Source of the DNA: RGIG3009 sp045578625
GTDB taxonomy: Bacteria > Bacillota > Clostridia > Oscillospirales > Acutalibacteraceae
Reading direction: 5' to 3'
Length of the DNA: 48,527 nucleotides
Assembly: GCA_045578625.1 (NCBI GenBank)
Contig: JAZNKN010000043.1
Span: 1 to 48,527, forward strand
Shown here one piece after another: positions 47,939-48,527 of this stretch. Numbering within the stretch: the first letter of the stretch is position 1; each line of letters opens with the position of its first letter. The notes under the pieces were generated by a model, which was not told the origin of the DNA, searched no databases, and saw only the letters and a program-made list of their open reading frames with translations. Position numbers and translations under genes: made by a program.

Positions 47939-48527
47939 ATGCAAGAAATGACAAATGCGGTCGAAACGGAGCGTCTGCCGCGCGCTCTCAGCTGTATTCA
48001 GCCCACCGGTACTCCCACGCTGGGTAACTATCTGGGTGCGCTGCGCAACTGGGTAGCCATGCAGGATTCGTTCGAGTGCTTTTACGCGGTGGCGGATCTT
48101 CACGCCATTACCGTTCGCCAAGAGCCTGCCAAGCTGCGTCAGCAGATCCGCGAAATGTTCGCCCTGCTGCTCGCCATCGGTCTGGATCCCGACAAATCGC
48201 TGCTGTTCGTGCAGTCGCAGGTGCCGGAGCATGCGCAGATGGCGTGGTTGCTGTCTTGCCACACCCAGTTCGGTGAGCTGTCCCGTATGACCCAGTTTAA
48301 GGATAAATCCGCCAAGCACGCCGATAACATTAACGCCGGTCTGTTCACCTATCCAGTGCTGATGGCGGCGGATATTCTGCTGTACCAGCCGGACCTGGTG
48401 CCTGTGGGCGAAGCCCAGAAGCAGCATGTGGAGCTGACCCATACCATCGCTCGCCGCTTCCACGGCATCTACGGCGATGTATTCAAGATTCCCGAACCCT
48501 TCATTCCCAAGGTAGGCGCCCGGATTA
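47939..48527 (+). CDS. trpS: tryptophan--tRNA ligase, 3' part missing
   Basis: The first 196 codons of TrpRS are present; the gene leaves the right edge. The class I signature is seen as QPTGTPTLGNYLGALRNW (TLGN in place of HIGH), followed by FYAVADLHAITV, FVQSQVPEHAQ and LMAADILLYQPDLVPVG, all typical. The ATG at 47939 has AAGGATGA upstream. It is divergent from gltX-glnS, making three aminoacyl-tRNA synthetase genes in a row. There is no T-box or trp leader in the short intergenic region. Confidence 0.97.
   Translation, partial: MQEMTNAVETERLPRALSCIQPTGTPTLGNYLGALRNWVAMQDSFECFYAVADLHAITVRQEPAKLRQQIREMFALLLAIGLDPDKSLLFVQSQVPEHAQMAWLLSCHTQFGELSRMTQFKDKSAKHADNINAGLFTYPVLMAADILLYQPDLVPVGEAQKQHVELTHTIARRFHGIYGDVFKIPEPFIPKVGARI

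Overview
The window is a chromosome segment from a spore-forming, GC-rich member of the Clostridia, most likely Oscillospirales or a close relative. Evidence: spoIVA, a spoIIM-like gene, a SpoIVFB-like M50 protease with a LytM partner, an ispH-rpsA fusion typical of clostridia, DUF5685, DUF1540, DUF378 and TIGR04086 proteins, many GTG/TTG starts behind strong GGAGG sites, and Firmicutes-style sigma-A promoters with 17-nt spacers. Nearly everything is core genome. I saw no prophage, integrase, intact insertion sequence, CRISPR array, tRNA or rRNA.

Layout. 1-1855: a truncated tmcAL (minus) diverges from ackA, which converges on a DUF378 membrane gene across a shared terminator. 2058-4106: a DUF5685 / J-domain / membrane protein module. 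4181-10848: an RpiR-type regulator, a BaiN-like flavoprotein, cmk, plsC and the ispH-rpsA fusion in a tightly overlapping chain, a terminator, then rpiB and a LUD-domain gene. 10849-11344 is the only long gene-free stretch; it holds a terminator, a REP-like palindrome, a second hairpin and promoters. 11345-17255: murA, walJ/yycJ, rlmH, a CBS protein, zapA, a U32 peptidase-family protein and a DUF2493-like protein. 17364-22730: spoIVA, an M23/M50 pair resembling SpoIVFA/SpoIVFB (or a SpoIIQ-like LytM protein), then two radical-SAM-associated genes. 22934-29577: rplS with a structured leader, lepB-rbgA-lepB-rnhB-yraN, an M19 dipeptidase, thrC and a metallophosphoesterase. 29708-36258: tig-clpP-clpX-lon-engB and a small ORF. 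36363-39355: a DUF1540 mini-gene facing the asd-dapA-dapB operon (minus). 39530-44419: queA, a palindromic repeat, tgt, yajC, a TIGR04086 protein, spoIIM and a DUF624 protein. 44477-48527: gltX-glnS (minus) diverging from a truncated trpS.

How the genes work together. The main themes are translation and ribosome maturation (S1, L19, RbgA, EngB, RlmH, QueA/Tgt, TmcAL, three aminoacyl-tRNA synthetases), protein folding and turnover (trigger factor, ClpXP, Lon, a J protein), export (YajC, two signal peptidases), envelope and isoprenoid supply (MurA, PlsC, IspH, ZapA, DapAB), aspartate-family amino acids (Asd, DapA, DapB, ThrC) and sporulation. Sporulation promoters can be read directly: sigma-E-like sites before spoIIM and spoIVA, and CATACTA (sigma-G-like) sites before DUF378, DUF1540 and murA.

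No obviously new multi-gene system stands out. The best leads are a strong in-frame internal start that could release ribosomal protein S1 from the IspH-S1 fusion, the DUF5685/J-protein module with an isoprenoid-synthase-like Asp-rich motif, the CATACTA promoter set, a pseudoknot-capable rplS leader, a compact palindromic repeat between queA and tgt, and an unlisted 53-residue ORF after engB.
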